Shown piece by piece: positions 8,361-16,080 of a stretch of 21,428 nucleotides of DNA. Position 1 is the first letter of the stretch, and the number at the start of each line of letters is the position of its first letter. The position numbers and the translations under genes were made by a program. A model generated the notes under the pieces. It had not been told where the DNA came from. It saw only the letters and a program-made list of their open reading frames with translations, and made no database searches. Source of the DNA: PSRI01 sp041484195 (GTDB taxonomy: Bacteria > Bacteroidota > Bacteroidia > Chitinophagales > Chitinophagaceae). The stretch is taken from positions 1-21,428 of the forward strand of contig JBGPHC010000048.1 of assembly GCA_041484195.1 (NCBI GenBank), written 5' to 3'.

Positions 8361-8579
8361 ATGCTCAGTAATTCCCTGGCCGGGGGACTTTTCTCCCAAA
8401 ATCCATGTCAGCACCTGGTTTTGTAGAATTGTTACATTTATTATGGATATTCGATATTATTTTTAACCAGGGCCGCCTGTCATGGATTGAATTGAAATTT
8501 GGATGAAGAAATTCATGACACGGAAACCTACCTGCTTAAGGTGCTAATTCCTAATTTTGCCATATAGTCAATCCTATAT
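8361..8579 (+). other. Intergenic regulatory region upstream of the envelope glycosylation cluster
   Basis: A 219-bp gap. It holds a perfect 7-bp inverted repeat, TGTCATG at 8478-8484 and CATGACA at 8514-8520, and the -7 box at 8552-8559 listed separately. I see no coding sequence and no convincing terminator for the upstream gene. The repeat could be an operator for the downstream cluster, which is speculative. Confidence 0.35.
8552..8559 (+). promoter_or_regulatory. -7 promoter element of the GT2 gene and cluster
   Basis: TAATTTTG matches TAnnTTTG exactly and lies 20 bases before the ATG at 8580, leaving a leader of about 15 bases. No clear -33 TTG is seen. It probably drives the GT2/LPG_synthase_TM pair and perhaps the whole four-gene set. 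Confidence 0.5.
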
Positions 8580-9539
8580 ATGAAAGAGTTGTCAGTTGTG
8601 ATACCGGTAATGAATGAATTTGAAAATGTGGAGCCGATGATCCGCGCTTTGGGAGATGCTTTGCATGGTCTGGATTATGAAGTGGTATTCGTGGACGATG
8701 GTTCTGCCGACGGCACACAAAAGGAAATTATCAGGTGTGCCGATGAAAATGTGAAACTAGTGGAGCTGAGAAAGAATTATGGACAGAGCACTGCTATGAC
8801 AGCGGGGATTGACCACGCATCCGGGAAATTCATTGCCTTGCTCGATGGCGATCTCCAAAACGATCCTACCGACATACCACCGATGCTCGAAAAGCTCAAG
8901 GCCGAAGACTGGGATGTGGTTGCGGGAAATCGTAAGAACAGGAAGGATGGAGCATTATTCAGAAAGATGCCGAGCAAGATCGCTAATGCGGTTATCCGGA
9001 GACTCACAGGAGTATATATCAAAGACTATGGATGTACTCTGAAAATATTCAGGAGAGAAATTGCCGAGGAACTGGGACTCTATGGTGAAATGCATCGCTT
9101 TATTCCGGTACTTGCGGCTATGCAGGGAGCACGGATGACTCAGGTGGATGTGAAACACCATCCACGCCAGCATGGAAAATCAAAATATGGAATCACCAGG
9201 ACTTTCAGAGTGATGGCCGATTTGATCACAATGGTGTTTTTCACGAAGTATATTCAAAAACCGATGCACCTTTTTGGTACGATCGGATTCATCGCATTCG
9301 GACTGGGAGTCATTATCAACCTGTATTTGTTGGTGCTGAAGATATTGGGTCATGATATCTGGGGCAAACCCCTGTTGATTCTTGGCCTGATATTATTATT
9401 GGGAGGCATTCAATTCATCACCATCGGAATCCTCGCAGAGGTGAACATACGCACCTATTTTGAAAGCCAGAATAAAAAAACCTATACTGTAAGACGCGTA
9501 TTCAATGGCAAACAGCAAACCCTGGCGCAGCCTTCTTAA
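8580..9539 (+). CDS. Polyprenyl-phosphate-type GT2 glycosyltransferase
   Basis: A 319-residue membrane-bound family 2 glycosyltransferase of the DPM1/GtrB/ArnC kind, which moves a sugar from a nucleotide donor to a polyprenyl phosphate on the cytosolic face. The GT-A domain starts with LSVVIPVMNEFENV, followed by FVDDGSADGT (donor binding), LLDGDLQNDP with the metal-binding Asp89-Gly-Asp91, and the basic HHPRQHGKSKYG segment seen in this subgroup. Two C-terminal membrane helices occupy about 231-256 and 264-288, followed by a short cytosolic tail. The start ATG has a -7 box 20 bases upstream. It overlaps the next gene by 35 bp, implying tight cotranscription. The sugar is unknown. The neighbouring GT39-like protein is the probable user of the charged lipid. 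Confidence 0.9.
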   Translation: MKELSVVIPVMNEFENVEPMIRALGDALHGLDYEVVFVDDGSADGTQKEIIRCADENVKLVELRKNYGQSTAMTAGIDHASGKFIALLDGDLQNDPTDIPPMLEKLKAEDWDVVAGNRKNRKDGALFRKMPSKIANAVIRRLTGVYIKDYGCTLKIFRREIAEELGLYGEMHRFIPVLAAMQGARMTQVDVKHHPRQHGKSKYGITRTFRVMADLITMVFFTKYIQKPMHLFGTIGFIAFGLGVIINLYLLVLKILGHDIWGKPLLILGLILLLGGIQFITIGILAEVNIRTYFESQNKKTYTVRRVFNGKQQTLAQPS

Positions 9540-10386
9540 AACAATCGCGAAGCTGGCCATTTCAGGATTTTTCCTGTACATGGTCTTCAGAAAAATCGAT
9601 TACAGGGATTTGCTCTTTCAAATGGGGCATACCGCGCTTTGGTGGATACTCCCGGCCCTGTTACTTTTTGTTTTATCCAAATGGATCTCCTCCATTCGCC
9701 TGAATCTTTTCTTCAAGAGTATCGGCCTGCATCTGAGTGAAAAAGAAAATCTGCGCTTATACTGGTTGGGTATGTTCTACAATATGTTCCTCCCCGGAGG
9801 AATAGGTGGGGACGGCTATAAAATATACCTGCTCAACAGGAAGTTTCAGTCTCCCGCGAAAAAATTGTTCTGGGCTGTCTTTCTGGACCGGGTCAGTGGG
9901 CTAGGAGCCCTGCTCTTCCTTTGTGCTTTATTGGTAATGTTCATATTTCCAACAACCAGGATCATCCTGGGCATGATGGGTCTCATGGTGCTGGCCTGCC
10001 TGGCTTACTACTTCGTCTACCAAAAATATTTCCCTTCATTCATGGATTGTTTTTGGAGAACGAATTTTCAGGGACTGCTGGTGCAAATCACCCAGGTGAT
10101 CTGCGCCTGCTGCATCATGAAAGCCTTGCATATTGAATCGCATTACCCGGAATATATTTTGCTGTTTCTTATATCTTCCGTAGTGGCCATATTCCCATTT
10201 ACCATGGGTGGCCTCGGAGCCAGGGAGCTGAGTTTTGTATATGGATCAGAATACCTGATGCTTGACCAGCAGTCTTCCGTTGTTATCAGTTTTTGGTTTT
10301 ATTTAATCACACTTGTAGTTTCCCTGGTTGGAATCATCTATGTGTTTCGTTCACCTTTTGAAAACGAAATGGCAACAGCGAAATGA
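9505..10386 (+). CDS. LPG_synthase_TM / UPF0104-family integral membrane protein
   Basis: A 293-residue polytopic membrane protein with about seven to eight hydrophobic segments. It matches the flippase-like transmembrane domain found at the N-terminus of MprF and in the AglD/UPF0104 family (PF03706). The diagnostic motifs are PGGIGGDGYK at 97-106 and PFTMGGLGARE at 231-241. The catalytic C-terminal domain of MprF (lysyl transfer) is absent, so lysyl-phosphatidylglycerol synthesis is unlikely. Roles proposed for stand-alone members include lipid or lipid-linked sugar translocation. Its 35-bp overlap with the GT2 gene suggests it acts on that enzyme's product, for example by helping flip polyprenyl-phosphate-sugar. 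That role is inference; the family call is firm. The ATG at 9505 gives a natural basic leader before the first helix. Confidence 0.85.
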   Translation: MANSKPWRSLLKTIAKLAISGFFLYMVFRKIDYRDLLFQMGHTALWWILPALLLFVLSKWISSIRLNLFFKSIGLHLSEKENLRLYWLGMFYNMFLPGGIGGDGYKIYLLNRKFQSPAKKLFWAVFLDRVSGLGALLFLCALLVMFIFPTTRIILGMMGLMVLACLAYYFVYQKYFPSFMDCFWRTNFQGLLVQITQVICACCIMKALHIESHYPEYILLFLISSVVAIFPFTMGGLGARELSFVYGSEYLMLDQQSSVVISFWFYLITLVVSLVGIIYVFRSPFENEMATAK

Positions 10387-10412
10387 TATTATCTTCGTCT
10401 CAATTTTGAAGC

Positions 10413-11984
10413 ATGAACCTGTTGCAAACAAATAATCCCCGCCTTGTCTTTTGGATAATTTTTCTACTGGCTGTGATTCTTTATTTTGGTTGCCTGGGTG
10501 CCACGCCAATTTATATTTTAGACGAGGCCAAGAATGCGCAGTGTGCCCGCGAGATGTATGAGAATGGGAATTGGGTGGTGCCGGTATTCAATGGTGTATT
10601 AAGAACGGATAAGCCACCTTTGCACTATTGGTTCATGGGGCTCGGATATGCCTTATTCGGTATCAATGAATTCGCCGCGAGGTTTTTTTCTGCCACGGCT
10701 GGTGTGGCCACCGTGATCATTCTTTTCTTCTTTGCCAGACGATATCTCGGACTCCGGACAGCCTTCCTGGCCGCATTGATTTTTCTTTCTTCCCTTAATC
10801 TCTCGCTCGAAATGCACTATGCAGTGCCTGACCCATACCTGATCCTTTGGCTGAGTTCGGCCATATTCAGCATATTTCATTTTATGATTTCAGGAAAAAA
10901 GAAATTCTTCTACCTCTTCTATGTATTGATCGGCCTGGCGGTACTTACAAAGGGTCCCGTTGCGATAGTTATACCGGGACTCATTATTGCCATCTACCTG
11001 CTCATGTCCCGGCAATTTTCACTGAAAACCATTTGGCGATTAAATCCTCTCATCGGCATGTTGATTGTACTTGCGATCAGTCTGCCCTGGTACTACGCAG
11101 TTCACAAAGAAACCGGAGGTGAATGGACCAATGGATTCTTTCTTGAACATAACCTTCAGCGGTTTACAAATATCAAGGAAGGACATGGAGGATTTTTCCT
11201 AATGACGATCGCATTCGTGATCCTGGGATTGCTTCCATTTTCAGTCTTCATTTTCCAAGCCTTTATAAGGGCATGGAAAGACCGTGACAATCCGGCAATC
11301 CTGTTTTCATTCGTCTGTTCCATGGTTTTTATCTTATTTTTTACAATATCGAAAACCAAGTTGCCCAACTATACCATGCCCTGCTACCCACTTGTTGCCA
11401 TCCTGCTGGGATATTATTTGCAAAAAAAGTCAGGATCGGGTCTCAGAAATTTGAAATTACCCATGTGGATATTGCTGGCCTTGATGATGGCCCTGCCTTT
11501 CGCCTTGTGGTTTGCTATCAGCCTGGAGCCGCAAATCAGGGATATAAAATGGTATGCTCTGGCCTTTATTAGTATGCCTTTGATTGTTGGCATCGCGCTC
11601 CTATTTTTATACAAGAACCAATTCAGCCGTTTCTTCCTAACTCTTGCGGGTGGATTCATGATGGTCTCCCTTTTCTTCTTCGCAATCGTATATCCGAAAG
11701 TGTATGAACGCAATCCTGTTCAGCAAAGCCTTGGTTTAATAGAAAAAGATTATCCTGTTGTGGCTTACAGGGATTTTAACCCGGGCTATATTTTTTATCT
11801 CGGAAAACCTATCCCGGTGCTGGAAACAAATCAGGAGCTGGATAGTACAGTTGCCTCGCATGAGCATCTCATCATATTGACGCAGGAGCGGGAGACAAAT
11901 GAAATAGAAAAATTGGGAATGAAAAAATTTTACGAAGGAAAGAATATATTTGAAACTCCATTCTCAAAACTCTACAGGAAATAA
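10413..11984 (+). CDS. GT39/ArnT-like integral membrane glycosyltransferase
   Basis: A 523-residue GT-C fold enzyme that takes a sugar from a polyprenyl-phosphate donor and transfers it to an acceptor on the periplasmic side. The first luminal loop has the conserved Asp37-Glu38 in YILDEAKNAQCAREM and the LRTDKPPLHYW motif (about 63-73) typical of PMT_2/ArnT. Around ten further hydrophobic segments follow, then a soluble C-terminal domain of about 90 residues with a YRDFNPGYIFYLGKPIPV segment as in ArnT homologues. Acceptor candidates are lipid A, an exopolysaccharide or protein; the sequence does not decide. It starts 26 bp after the LPG_synthase_TM gene; a variant -7 box (TATCTTCG at 10390-10397) could also give it a separate start. 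Its donor is plausibly made by the upstream GT2. Confidence 0.88.
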   Translation: MNLLQTNNPRLVFWIIFLLAVILYFGCLGATPIYILDEAKNAQCAREMYENGNWVVPVFNGVLRTDKPPLHYWFMGLGYALFGINEFAARFFSATAGVATVIILFFFARRYLGLRTAFLAALIFLSSLNLSLEMHYAVPDPYLILWLSSAIFSIFHFMISGKKKFFYLFYVLIGLAVLTKGPVAIVIPGLIIAIYLLMSRQFSLKTIWRLNPLIGMLIVLAISLPWYYAVHKETGGEWTNGFFLEHNLQRFTNIKEGHGGFFLMTIAFVILGLLPFSVFIFQAFIRAWKDRDNPAILFSFVCSMVFILFFTISKTKLPNYTMPCYPLVAILLGYYLQKKSGSGLRNLKLPMWILLALMMALPFALWFAISLEPQIRDIKWYALAFISMPLIVGIALLFLYKNQFSRFFLTLAGGFMMVSLFFFAIVYPKVYERNPVQQSLGLIEKDYPVVAYRDFNPGYIFYLGKPIPVLETNQELDSTVASHEHLIILTQERETNEIEKLGMKKFYEGKNIFETPFSKLYRK

Positions 11985-12080
11985 TCTGGGATATGGGAAT
12001 GCAGGTAAGGACTCTTCAAAGGTTGCTCTGCCTTTCTGAAAGAGTTAATTCGGTTTATTTTGTAATCAATATTTGATTTC

Positions 12081-12722
12081 ATGAACAAATTCATTCGCAG
12101 GGATCCGTTTTTTTATGGGAGTTACCTGGTATTATTATTGATAGCTTGCTGGCTTCTGTTGGAATATTCCAAAGTTGACAGTTTGTTATGGGTGAATGGA
12201 TATAATAACAAGAGCCTTGACCTGTTTTTTAAATACTATACAAATCTTGCTGATGGACTTGTGGCGGTGATGCTCTGTATCGTTTTATTTCCAATTAATA
12301 AATGGTATGGGTGGATGGCGGCACTTTCGTTTGGATTGACTTCCCTGATCTCTGTATTCCTGAAACAGGTAGTTTTTTCCGATATGCCCAGGCCACTGGC
12401 CGTGATCCAGGAGCCGGGATTATTGCATCTGGTGGATGGAGTGGATGTACATCTGACCAATAGTTTTCCATCGGGCCATACACTTACCGCATTCAGCATA
12501 GCCGTATTGCTGACCTATATTGTCAATAATCGCGCACTTTCTAAAATCTTGCTGCTGTATGCCGTCGCAATCGGGTATTCCAGGATGTACCTGGCCCAAC
12601 ATTTTCTCATAGACGTATTGGCAGGATCCCTGATTGGAGTGATTTTTACCTGGGTAAGTATTATAATAGTGGAGAAAATAAGGGCAAAGAAAAAGGGTAA
12701 AATATTAGGAGAAAAAAGCTAA
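12081..12722 (+). CDS. PAP2-family membrane phosphatase
   Basis: A 213-residue polytopic phosphatase with the complete PAP2 signature: Lys95 to Arg104-Pro105 (KQVVFSDMPRP), Pro130-Ser-Gly-His133 and Ser167-Arg168 with His174 and Asp178 (GYSRMYLAQHFLIDVLAG). His174 would be the phosphoryl-accepting nucleophile and His133 the general acid. About five to six membrane helices place the active site on the periplasmic side. Likely substrates are undecaprenyl pyrophosphate, lipid A phosphate or phosphatidylglycerol phosphate. Next to the GT2/GT39 genes, lipid-carrier recycling or lipid A 1- or 4'-dephosphorylation fits best, which is inference. It is separated from the GT39 gene by 96 bp without a terminator. 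The C-terminus is Lys-rich (cytosolic). Confidence 0.9.
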   Translation: MNKFIRRDPFFYGSYLVLLLIACWLLLEYSKVDSLLWVNGYNNKSLDLFFKYYTNLADGLVAVMLCIVLFPINKWYGWMAALSFGLTSLISVFLKQVVFSDMPRPLAVIQEPGLLHLVDGVDVHLTNSFPSGHTLTAFSIAVLLTYIVNNRALSKILLLYAVAIGYSRMYLAQHFLIDVLAGSLIGVIFTWVSIIIVEKIRAKKKGKILGEKS

Positions 12723-13060
12723 CAGAGAGCCCGGTTTTTCACAGGAATGTGATTTGATGCTGTCTGGTTGTTAATTCTTTTTGTCTCAATATTTCACCCT
12801 CATAATTGCGGTCATCGCCGAATTATCTTGAGTTTACGATAAGAGTGTAGGCCACGAGAATGCTGAGGACGACTACTCTGATCAATACGATGTTCAGGTG
12901 CATTTTCTTTTTCATGGTTTTTCAATTAGGAGTGACGGATTAAATTGGATTTCTATATTAGTATTAAAAAAAAATCAATAGGGTACGGATTACTACAGAA
13001 TTACACTTCTTTGAGTGTTTCAAATTTTTCTTTCTTCCGGGGGTTAGTGATAAATATCTT
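12723..13060. other. 338-bp convergent intergenic region
   Basis: The gap lies between the PAP2 gene (plus) and the DUF6089-like gene (minus). I see no strong terminator; a weak ACACT/AGTGT hairpin lies near 13000-13020 followed by a T-rich plus-strand stretch. The only coding candidate is the 30-codon minus-strand ORF at 12823-12915, listed separately. A run of nine A residues near 12966 belongs to an AT-rich stretch that could be its promoter region. Confidence 0.4.
12823..12915 (-). CDS. Candidate 30-residue single-span membrane peptide
   Basis: A small minus-strand ORF in an otherwise empty gap. It starts MKKKMHLNIVLIRVVVLS and continues ILVAYTLIVNSR. Its layout is three Lys at the N-terminus, about 19 mostly hydrophobic residues (8-27), then a short polar tail, typical of small bacterial transmembrane proteins or a short toxin-like peptide. 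There is no clear Shine-Dalgarno sequence, as for most genes here, and no clean -7 box. An AT-rich stretch lies about 25-60 bases upstream. I do not recognise a family. It lies between the PAP2 gene (convergent) and the DUF6089-like gene (same strand). Chance cannot be excluded at this length. Confidence 0.35.
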   Translation of the reverse strand: MKKKMHLNIVLIRVVVLSILVAYTLIVNSR

Positions 13061-14044
13061 TTAGAATCTCAATGGGCAACGTGTTTGAATGCTGCTATGG
13101 TCTGGCCTGTCGAGCCTGATGCCCAGCTTTATAGTACCTGTATAATAGGCGTCATTATTGGTAGTGGTCCCTCTCTTATTACCGGCATTGTATCCGGGTA
13201 TCCTGGTGCCGGGTCCGACCATCGCCGATTTATTGGCCACCTGCTTGGCTATCGCGGCTGTTTGGGAACCTGCTCCGAAATAATTGTCAAAGTCAGCGTC
13301 TGAAATATAAGTGGTACTTACGTCATCAATATAATCGGTGAAAGTCTTCCTTGTCAAAAGTTCAAAACCTATACTCACTTTATTGGAAAAATAATATCGT
13401 ATGCCCACGCCATAAGGAATATTGATTTGAGTTAGGCCATATTCTTTACGGTTGGGATAATTAGGCATGCCTTCTCCTTCGGTGCGTAATGGCTTCAGGT
13501 CCACCCATTGTGCCGCTCCGCCCGGCGCGATATACTGGGCCTGAGGATTGAAATGAAATACACCGACCCCAATCACTCCGTAAGGGCGAAATTTATGATA
13601 GAGGTCCTGGTCATCTTCCTCCAGGAATACAAGGGGATATATTTCAGATGTGAGTGTGGCTTCCACCAGGGGAGAACGGAAAGAAAGATTTCTCTGTTTC
13701 CTCGCAACTTCAAGACCGCCTTTGTCAACGATAAGGCTGTCGGCTCCTTCCAGTCTGGTAAAATTGACCGCAAGGGTAAATCCTATGAATTCACTCGGCC
13801 TGGCTGAAACGTACAGGCCCTTCATCAAATTTGTCGTCTTGAAGCTATTGTCTTTAAGAAAGGTTGTTCCTCTTCCGGGGTTACCGCCAAGGTCGCCAAG
13901 AAAATTAGAAGGCCCCAGGTTGATGCCAATTTCATAGATGGGCTTACCAAAGAAAATATACTGGCCAAAAGTTACGGGCCCGGCCAGGCTCAATATTCCA
14001 ACAAAACACGCACGAATGAAATGGTTAGGTACATATTTTTTCAT
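13061..14044 (-). CDS. DUF6089-like outer-membrane beta-barrel protein
   Basis: A 327-residue exported protein. The N-terminus (residues 1-28) is a signal peptide ending near VTFGQ. The mature part starts YEIGINLGPSNFLGDLGG, resembling the N-terminal strand and turn of DUF6089 (PF19573) beta-barrels common in Bacteroidota. Further alternating strands follow (LYVSARPSEFIGFTLAVNFTR, FRPYGVIGVGVFHFNP, INIPYGVGIRYYF, VSIGFELLTRKTFTDYIDDV). The final residue is Phe, as in BAM-assembled barrels. An 80-residue Asn- and Gly-rich stretch before the last strands may be an external loop. Its function is unknown. The leader carries a long imperfect hairpin whose arm touches the start codon. It is 137 bp downstream of the ElaA-like gene on the same strand, probably a separate unit. 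Confidence 0.8.
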   Translation of the reverse strand: MKKYVPNHFIRACFVGILSLAGPVTFGQYIFFGKPIYEIGINLGPSNFLGDLGGNPGRGTTFLKDNSFKTTNLMKGLYVSARPSEFIGFTLAVNFTRLEGADSLIVDKGGLEVARKQRNLSFRSPLVEATLTSEIYPLVFLEEDDQDLYHKFRPYGVIGVGVFHFNPQAQYIAPGGAAQWVDLKPLRTEGEGMPNYPNRKEYGLTQINIPYGVGIRYYFSNKVSIGFELLTRKTFTDYIDDVSTTYISDADFDNYFGAGSQTAAIAKQVANKSAMVGPGTRIPGYNAGNKRGTTTNNDAYYTGTIKLGIRLDRPDHSSIQTRCPLRF

Positions 14045-14097
14045 GATACCGGATTTAATGCTTTCAATTAGTAAAGGATTGCATTATTAACGGTATC
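14045..14097 (-). promoter_or_regulatory. Nested inverted repeat in the leader, abutting the DUF6089-like start codon
   Basis: Outer arms GATACCG (14045-14051) and CGGTATC (14091-14097) are perfectly complementary. Inside, after four mismatched positions, TAATGC pairs with GCATTA, and a short TTT/AAA pair lies further in. On the minus strand the 3' arm ends directly before the ATG at 14042-14044, so the fold would cover the ribosome-binding zone. A translational or transcriptional control element is possible; this is inference. Confidence 0.35.
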
Positions 14098-14181
14098 CCG
14101 GGAGAAAATATTATGAGAGCGGATTGCTTTTTCGACTAATGTGGAAAAGAGAAATGGAAATGGGCCTTGCTCAATAAAATA

Positions 14182-14628
14182 TTAATCCTTAAGCATATGG
14201 ATATGGTCAATCCCATCTTCCTGGTATATCTCACTACATCGTACAAACCCAAGTAATTCATAGAATTTTTTAAGGTAGAATTGCGCGCCTATTTGAATGG
14301 GACTTTTACCGAAAAGTCTGTACACCGATTCGATGGATTCCTGCATCAATTGCATCCCGATCCCTTCCCCGCGAACGGCTGGTGAACTCACAACACGGCC
14401 AATGGAACCTTGTCTGAAAACCAGTCCTGGCGGCATTATCCGAGCATAGGCAACCAATTCTTCGTTGCGCCAACCCATCTGGTGCCAGGAGGATTGATCT
14501 TTGTTATCCGCGTCCTGGAAAGCGCAGTTTTGCTCTACCACAAATACTTCAATCCGAAGACGCATGATCTTGTATAATTCCAATGGTGTCAGTTCTTCAA
14601 ATGATTTCAATGACCAGATAATTTTCAT
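14182..14628 (-). CDS. elaA: ElaA-family GNAT acetyltransferase
   Basis: A 148-residue cytosolic GNAT protein closely following the ElaA pattern: KSFEELTPLELYKIMRLR, then EVFVVEQNCAFQDADNKD, then GRVVSSPAVRGEGIGMQLM, whose RGEGIG loop (86-91) binds the acetyl-CoA pyrophosphate. The length equals the family's usual 150. The acetyl acceptor of ElaA is not known. A longer reading to 14691 would overlap the upstream gene and add 21 residues absent from the family, so the ATG at 14626-14628 is preferred. It starts 19 bp after the M28 peptidase gene on the same strand and is probably cotranscribed with it. No Shine-Dalgarno sequence is visible. Confidence 0.88.
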   Translation of the reverse strand: MKIIWSLKSFEELTPLELYKIMRLRIEVFVVEQNCAFQDADNKDQSSWHQMGWRNEELVAYARIMPPGLVFRQGSIGRVVSSPAVRGEGIGMQLMQESIESVYRLFGKSPIQIGAQFYLKKFYELLGFVRCSEIYQEDGIDHIHMLKD

Positions 14629-14647
14629 ACAATTGATATATGATAAT

Positions 14648-15997
14648 TTATTTTCCGGGTAAGGCCGTAACGGCAATACTTTCATTTCCATCCGCGCTTA
14701 CCGACTGCACGGCGAAGAAATAATTGTCCTTCGAAATGGGAAGACTCATCTCCGTTTGCGAGGTATAAATTTTTTTTTGCCAAGAAGCGCTTGTGGTTTC
14801 CCGTAATAATATATAATATCCTTTGACTTTTCCGGATTTTGGAATTTTCCAGAATAGGTGTGTGGAGTTGCTGAGTTGGCTGACTTCCAGACTGACTTCT
14901 TCAGGAGGAGCGGGAGCCTTGGCCAGATTGGCGAGGCAGGCAAGATTCAAACAAGTATTCTTACGCAGGTATTCAAAGTCCATGAATTTTGGAAGGTCCC
15001 CATAAGCTAAGCCATTTTCATTCCTCATTGTTTGATGCTGGTGCTCATAATTTTCATTCATCTCGGTTATTCGCACGGCGGTAAAGCCTCTTTGCATGAA
15101 TGGAATATGGTCGCCACCCCGAAGGAACCTGTCGCTCCTGTAGATCATCACTACTTCCAGGTTGGACAGGTATCTTTCGCCGGTTTCTTTGATATACCTG
15201 GCAAGTTGCCTGGATTTGCCATCGTTTTCCAAACCGAGACTCCGGATTCGGGCAGCCTGCTTATCCAGCTCAAATGCCGGCAGGCCCTCGCTGAAAACAC
15301 GGACTCGTGTATTATCGGCCAGGTTGGTTTCATTACCTTGACTGCTTCCAATAATATCATTATTCAGGACTCCTTCAATATCCCAGTTGTTCTTCTTCGC
15401 CTGTTCGGCAAGGTAAGTGGAGCCCAGCAGGCCCTGTTCCTCACCACTTACGGCGACGAATATTACCGTGGCAGGAAAACGATGACTGCTCATAATCCTC
15501 GCGCATTCCATTACTGCAGCTACTCCGCTTCCATCGTCATTTGCGCCAGGCGCATCAATCGTTTTATCCATTACGTCCGAGGCACGGCTGTCGAGGTGAC
15601 CGCTAATGAGGAATATTCTCTTGTCAGCGGGATCCACGCCTTTCAATATAGCCATTACATTACCAAGGTTGGTATTTGCATTGACTCGTTTTCCATCCGG
15701 TGCCAGCGTGGTGCTGTCTAATTTACAGGTCATCCTCCCGGCCGAAGACAATGCGAATTCCCTGAACCTGGCCAGCACCCATTCTCTCGCTGCGCCGATC
15801 CCTCTCTTCTTATCCATGACGGAACTCAAAGTATTTCGCGTGCCGAATTTTACCAGGCTGTTCACATAAGATTCCAACGAATCCTTCGAGACACCATTCA
15901 GCATTTGTTCAATCTCAGCATCTTTTTGCACGATGGTTTGCGCAGTACAATATTCCAGGAAAAATGCGAGGAGGATGATCAGCCATGTTTTTTTCAT
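14648..15997 (-). CDS. Secreted M28-family metallopeptidase with C-terminal fibronectin-III-like domain
   Basis: A 449-residue exported aminopeptidase-like enzyme. The signal peptide spans 1-20 (MKKTWLIILLAFF then a cleavage region near TAQ). The M28 co-catalytic zinc site is recognisable: His134 in GHLDSR, the bridging Asp in GANDDGSG (154-155), Glu186-Glu187 in SGEEQGLLGS, Asp214 in NNDIIGS, and a C-terminal His in the EHQHQ segment (319 or 321). GGDHIPF (294-300) is also typical. Residues about 365-449 form a fibronectin-type-III-like module (LEVSQLSNSTHLFWKIP to YYILLRET to FFAVQSVSADGNES). It probably trims peptides in the periplasm or outside the cell for nutrition. It is followed by the ElaA-like gene and divergent from the PhyH-like gene. 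A -7 box lies at 16042-16049. Confidence 0.9.
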   Translation of the reverse strand: MKKTWLIILLAFFLEYCTAQTIVQKDAEIEQMLNGVSKDSLESYVNSLVKFGTRNTLSSVMDKKRGIGAAREWVLARFREFALSSAGRMTCKLDSTTLAPDGKRVNANTNLGNVMAILKGVDPADKRIFLISGHLDSRASDVMDKTIDAPGANDDGSGVAAVMECARIMSSHRFPATVIFVAVSGEEQGLLGSTYLAEQAKKNNWDIEGVLNNDIIGSSQGNETNLADNTRVRVFSEGLPAFELDKQAARIRSLGLENDGKSRQLARYIKETGERYLSNLEVVMIYRSDRFLRGGDHIPFMQRGFTAVRITEMNENYEHQHQTMRNENGLAYGDLPKFMDFEYLRKNTCLNLACLANLAKAPAPPEEVSLEVSQLSNSTHLFWKIPKSGKVKGYYILLRETTSASWQKKIYTSQTEMSLPISKDNYFFAVQSVSADGNESIAVTALPGK

Positions 15998-16041
15998 AAC
16001 AGAATTTTAACTCACTAAAATTAGGGCAACATCAAATCCCT

Positions 16042-16049
16042 CAAACATA
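16042..16049 (-). promoter_or_regulatory. -7 promoter element of the M28 peptidase gene
   Basis: On the minus strand TATGTTTG matches TAnnTTTG exactly, 44 bases before the ATG. The leader would be roughly 38-40 bases. No clear -33 element is present. It lies within the 83-bp divergent region shared with the PhyH-like gene. Confidence 0.45.
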
Positions 16050-16080
16050 AAAATGACTATTTTTATTGAAATCATGATCT

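Noticed and set aside
9505..10386. Full MprF (lysylphosphatidylglycerol synthase)
   Set aside because: Only the transmembrane domain is present; the C-terminal aminoacyl-transfer domain is missing.
12723..12830. Intrinsic terminator after the PAP2 gene
   Set aside because: CACAGGAATGTG gives only a 4-bp stem without a following T-tract.
12990..13030. Terminator for the DUF6089-like gene from the ACACT/AGTGT hairpin
   Set aside because: The stem is only five pairs and on the minus strand it is not followed by a T-run.
15032..15721. 229-codon plus-strand ORF
   Set aside because: It is antisense to the M28 peptidase, whose zinc ligands and signal peptide are intact; a long shadow frame.
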